From positions 1-7,998 of the forward strand of contig CAMOGS010000057.1 in NCBI GenBank assembly GCA_946614255.1: a DNA stretch of 7,998 nucleotides, read 5' to 3'. The translations under genes and the position numbers were made by a program. This document shows positions 6,139 to 7,998 of the stretch, piece after piece (positions within the stretch are counted from its first letter, which is position 1; each line of letters begins with the position of its first letter). Under the pieces are notes generated by a model. The model did not search any database. It was given only the letters and a program-made list of their open reading frames with translations, and was not told where the DNA came from. The DNA is from UBA3871 sp002392265. GTDB lineage: Bacteria; Bacillota; Clostridia; Peptostreptococcales; Anaerovoracaceae.

Positions 6139-6660
6139 ATGGAAGTAATGAGGATGAGAGCGGAAATCTGCGACATTACGCAGCTAAAGGTGGATGCTAT
6201 AGTAAATGCCGCAAACAGGAGCTTACTCGGCGGAGGAGGTGTGGACGGTGCCATTCATCGTGAGGCCGGTCCGAAGCTTCTCGAGGTGTGCAGAACGCTT
6301 GGCGGATGTGAAACCGGTGAAGCAAAGATAACTGAGGGCTTTGAGCTTGCCGCAAAATATGTGATTCACACCGTAGGCCCCGTGTATTCCGGCAAGGATA
6401 AGGATGCGGTGCTGCTGGCAAACTGCTACCGCAATTCGCTGGAACTGGCAAAGGCAAACGACATTCATACGATAGCGTTTTCGGCGATTTCAACCGGCGT
6501 ATACGGCTATCCGCTGGCGGATGCCACGAAGGTTGCGGTCAGCACGGTTGAAAAATGGCTCTGTGAAAATGAGGACTATGATATAGAAGTGATTTTTTCG
6601 TGCTTCAGCCCAAAGGCGCTGGCAGTTTACGAGGAAAATTTGCGTGCACTTCAATGCTGA
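6139..6660 (+). CDS. MacroD-type macro domain ADP-ribose hydrolase, 173 aa
   Basis: Stand-alone cytosolic macro domain of the YmdB/MacroD class. Family members hydrolyse O-acetyl-ADP-ribose and remove mono-ADP-ribose from acidic residues of proteins. Visible motifs: CDIT (11-14), where D12 is the expected adenine contact and Cys replaces the common Gly; VDAIVNAAN (18-26); the glycine-rich catalytic loop GGGGVDGAIH (31-40), with D36 and H40 spaced like the catalytic Asp/His pair of MacroD1; TGEAKITEGF; HTVGP; and the phosphate-binding loop SAISTGVYGYP (115-125). The length is that of a single complete domain. No ADP-ribosyltransferase (such as DarT) is in the window, so a DarTG-like toxin-antitoxin pair is not supported. 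It is the middle gene of an operon with a 74-residue unknown protein and a cupin. The exact substrate cannot be told from sequence. Confidence 0.95.
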   Translation: MEVMRMRAEICDITQLKVDAIVNAANRSLLGGGGVDGAIHREAGPKLLEVCRTLGGCETGEAKITEGFELAAKYVIHTVGPVYSGKDKDAVLLANCYRNSLELAKANDIHTIAFSAISTGVYGYPLADATKVAVSTVEKWLCENEDYDIEVIFSCFSPKALAVYEENLRALQC

Positions 6661-6679
6661 AAGGAGATAAACGGAAAAA

Positions 6680-7006
6680 ATGATTGATTTTGACAAAATT
6701 AAACTGACGGAGCTGCCTGAGTTCAAGGGTGGCACCGGTATTACCAGGGCAAATATGTTTGTAGACGATAAAATAAAGATTTGCAGGATGATATTCCATC
6801 CGGGCGATTCGACGGCGGAGCATCTGCACGATACGAGCTCCGAGATTATTTTCGTGCTTTCGGGCAGGGCAAAGTGCACGCTTGACGGAGAGGTTGAAAT
6901 CTTGTCGGCGGGGCAGTGTCATTACTGCCCAAAGGGGCATACTCATTCGATAACCTGTGAGGGGGAATTCCCACTGACGGTGTTTGCGATTATACCTGAG
7001 CAATAG
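6680..7006 (+). CDS. Small single-domain cupin metalloprotein, 108 aa
   Basis: One conserved beta-barrel cupin. Motif 1 fits G(X)5HXH(X)4E(X)6G exactly: G42, H48, H50, E55, G62. Motif 2 fits G(X)5PXG(X)2H(X)3N as G78, P84, G86, H89, with Cys instead of the final Asn (C93). All four metal ligands (H48, H50, E55, H89) are present, so it should bind a divalent metal. Small cupins range from isomerases and dioxygenases to sugar or effector binders, so no reaction can be assigned. The extra Cys and His near the site (C80, H81, C83, H87) are notable. It starts 19 bases after the macro-domain stop. AAGGAG at 6661-6666 is 13 bases from ATG 6680, a long spacing, and no other start fits better. It is the last gene before the terminator at 7048. 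Confidence 0.9.
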   Translation: MIDFDKIKLTELPEFKGGTGITRANMFVDDKIKICRMIFHPGDSTAEHLHDTSSEIIFVLSGRAKCTLDGEVEILSAGQCHYCPKGHTHSITCEGEFPLTVFAIIPEQ

Positions 7007-7047
7007 GATATATATTCGGAAAAATCTGAAAGAATATGTTAAAAAAT

Positions 7048-7077
7048 GGACGAGGCAGAAAAACTCGTTCTTTTTTT
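7048..7077 (+). terminator. Rho-independent terminator after the cupin gene
   Basis: GGACGAG (7048-7054) pairs with CTCGTTC (7064-7070), including one G-T wobble, around a 9-base loop, and is followed by seven T (7071-7077). An A-run (7041-7046) precedes the stem, so the structure could also work on the other strand. It separates the macro-domain operon from bcd. Confidence 0.85.
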
Positions 7078-7148
7078 GATAATTTTTTGATTTTAGCCCA
7101 AATTGGTATTGATTTATTCTCAAAAATAAGGTTTAATAGATATGTATG

Positions 7149-7166
7149 TTGTTATATTGTTAACAA
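7149..7166. promoter_or_regulatory. Rex-type redox operator upstream of bcd
   Basis: TTGTTATATTGTTAACAA matches the clostridial Rex consensus TTGTTAANNNNTTAACAA at 13 of 14 specified positions: the right half is perfect and the left half differs at its last base. The outer six bases on each side form a perfect inverted repeat. It overlaps the -35 of the bcd promoter, the right place for repression. Rex is an NADH-released repressor known to control butyrate-pathway genes in Clostridia. The match is seen; binding by Rex is inferred. Confidence 0.75.
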
Positions 7167-7185
7167 ATTCAAGTTTCATTAAAAT
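7157..7185 (+). promoter_or_regulatory. Promoter of bcd
   Basis: TTGTTA (7157-7162) and TAAAAT (7180-7185) are separated by 17 bases, inside a very AT-rich region. The -35 matches four of six and the -10 five of six consensus bases. Predicted start is near 7192, a leader of about 26 bases. The -35 lies within the Rex-type operator. Confidence 0.65.
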
Positions 7186-7203
7186 CACTACAAAATTGGA
7201 TTT

Positions 7204-7210
7204 AAGGAGG
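7204..7210 (+). promoter_or_regulatory. Consensus ribosome binding site of bcd
   Basis: AAGGAGG, a full match to the anti-Shine-Dalgarno core, lies 7 bases before ATG 7218 and fixes the start of bcd. It suggests strong translation. Confidence 0.9.
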
Positions 7211-7217
7211 CATTTAC

Positions 7218-7998
7218 ATGAACTTTCAGCTCACGAAAGAACAAGAATTCGTAAGAAAGATGGTAAGAGAGTTTGCCAAGAATGAAGTTGAGCCGCTCGC
7301 AGCTGACATCGACAAGGAACACAGATTCCCTGAAGAGACAGTTAAGAAGATGGCTCAGTACGGTCTTATGGGCGTTCCATTCCCAACTGAGTTTGGCGGA
7401 GCAGGCGGAGACCACATTTCTTACGCAATCACAGTAGAAGAATTATCAAGAGTATGCGCATCAACAGGCGTTATCTGCTCAGCACACACTTCACTTTGCT
7501 GCTGGCCTATTTTCAACTATGGTACAGACGAGCAGAAAAAGAAGTACTTACCTGACCTTCTTTCAGGCAAGAAGCTCGGAGCATTCGGACTCACAGAACC
7601 TAACGCAGGAACAGACGCATCCGGTCAGCAGACAAAGGCTGAAGACTGCGGCGACCACTGGCTCCTCAACGGTGCAAAGTGCTTCATCACAAACGGTGGA
7701 TATGCAGACGTATTCGTAGTTATGGCTATGACTGACAAGTCAAAGGGTAACCACGGCATTTCTTCCTTTATCGTAGAAAAGGGCGACCCTGGATTCTCAA
7801 TCGGTAAGACTGAGGACAAGATGGGTATCTGCGCATCCTCCACTACTGAACTTATTTTCCAGAACTGCAAGATTCCAAAGGACAGACTCCTCGGCGAAAT
7901 CGGCCAGGGCTTCAAGGTAGCAATGTCCACACTCGATGGTGGTCGTATCGGTATCGCTTCCCAGGCTCTCGGTATTGCACAGGGTGCATTCGACGTAA
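7218..7998 (+). CDS. bcd: Butyryl-CoA dehydrogenase (short-chain acyl-CoA dehydrogenase), 3' end missing
   Basis: FAD enzyme that reduces crotonyl-CoA to butyryl-CoA in the clostridial butyrate pathway, usually in complex with electron-transfer flavoprotein EtfAB, which in several species bifurcates electrons from NADH to crotonyl-CoA and ferredoxin. The first 260 codons are present; the frame is open to the window edge, and about 120 residues are missing relative to the usual 380. The N-terminal helical domain starts MNFQLTKEQEFVRKMVREFA; the middle beta domain has the signature AFGLTEPNAGTD (122-133) and FITNGG; DGGRIGIASQALG (from D240) opens the C-terminal helical domain. The catalytic Glu lies beyond the window. 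The overall pattern is closest to clostridial Bcd; another short-chain acyl-CoA dehydrogenase is less likely. It has its own promoter with a Rex-type operator. In Clostridia bcd is often followed by etfB and etfA. Confidence 0.93.
   Translation, partial: MNFQLTKEQEFVRKMVREFAKNEVEPLAADIDKEHRFPEETVKKMAQYGLMGVPFPTEFGGAGGDHISYAITVEELSRVCASTGVICSAHTSLCCWPIFNYGTDEQKKKYLPDLLSGKKLGAFGLTEPNAGTDASGQQTKAEDCGDHWLLNGAKCFITNGGYADVFVVMAMTDKSKGNHGISSFIVEKGDPGFSIGKTEDKMGICASSTTELIFQNCKIPKDRLLGEIGQGFKVAMSTLDGGRIGIASQALGIAQGAFDV

Noticed and set aside
6139..6660. Macro domain as DarG-like antitoxin
   Set aside because: The protein is a single short MacroD-type domain and the neighbouring 74-residue protein is far too small to be a DarT ADP-ribosyltransferase.
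7012..7037. Inverted repeat ATATTC/GAATAT, and TTCGGA/TCTGAA within it, after the cupin stop
   Set aside because: Short AT-rich stems with no T-run; the clear terminator is at 7048-7077.
6605..7123. Minus-strand 172-codon reading frame across the macro-cupin junction
   Set aside because: It runs antisense through two well-supported genes and the terminator, and the translation has no recognisable domain or start signal.
7625..7930. Minus-strand 101-codon reading frame inside bcd
   Set aside because: It is antisense to conserved Bcd sequence; such frames are expected by chance in this codon usage.

Overview
The window looks like a chromosomal segment of a moderate-GC, obligately anaerobic Gram-positive bacterium of the class Clostridia, probably a butyrate producer. 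The basis is a Gram-positive-style DnaK followed by DnaJ, strong AAGGAGG-type ribosome binding sites, AT-rich intergenic regions, paired multi-membrane-span GGDEF-like proteins of a kind common in Clostridia, and a butyryl-CoA dehydrogenase gene preceded by what looks like a Rex operator. I cannot name the genus from sequence reading alone. No mobile elements, CRISPR arrays, tRNA or rRNA genes are visible.

Layout. (1) Positions 2-2966: chaperone operon end, with dnaK (5' end outside the window), an intergenic hairpin, dnaJ and a strong intrinsic terminator. (2) Positions 2977-5340: a two-gene operon of paralogous membrane proteins, each with an N-terminal bundle of about seven membrane spans and a C-terminal GGDEF-like domain. 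The genes overlap by 4 bases (ATGA). Both GGDEF active sites are degenerate (RGDQL and SDNRF), so these look like signalling pseudo-enzymes rather than diguanylate cyclases. (3) Positions 5309-5866 on the minus strand: a gene of unknown function, convergent with and overlapping the second GGDEF gene by 32 bases. Its promoter appears to place the transcription start on the A of the start codon (leaderless). (4) Positions 5841-7077: a divergent three-gene operon encoding a 74-residue helical protein of unknown function, a MacroD-type ADP-ribose hydrolase and a small single-domain cupin, ending at an intrinsic terminator. The two divergent promoters have -10 elements only 3 bp apart and cannot both be occupied. 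(5) Positions 7149-7998: an 18-bp Rex-type operator overlapping the -35 element of a promoter, followed by the first 260 codons of bcd.

How the parts fit. DnaK and DnaJ form one chaperone machine. The bcd end is central energy metabolism: crotonyl-CoA reduction with electron-transfer flavoprotein, apparently controlled by NADH/NAD+ ratio through Rex. The middle is accessory: a duplicated putative membrane sensor pair and a small macro-domain/cupin operon whose joint role is not known. The observations most worth checking are the degenerate GGDEF pair, the overlapping divergent promoters with a predicted leaderless transcript, the unknown small partner of the macro-domain enzyme, and the Rex box at bcd.
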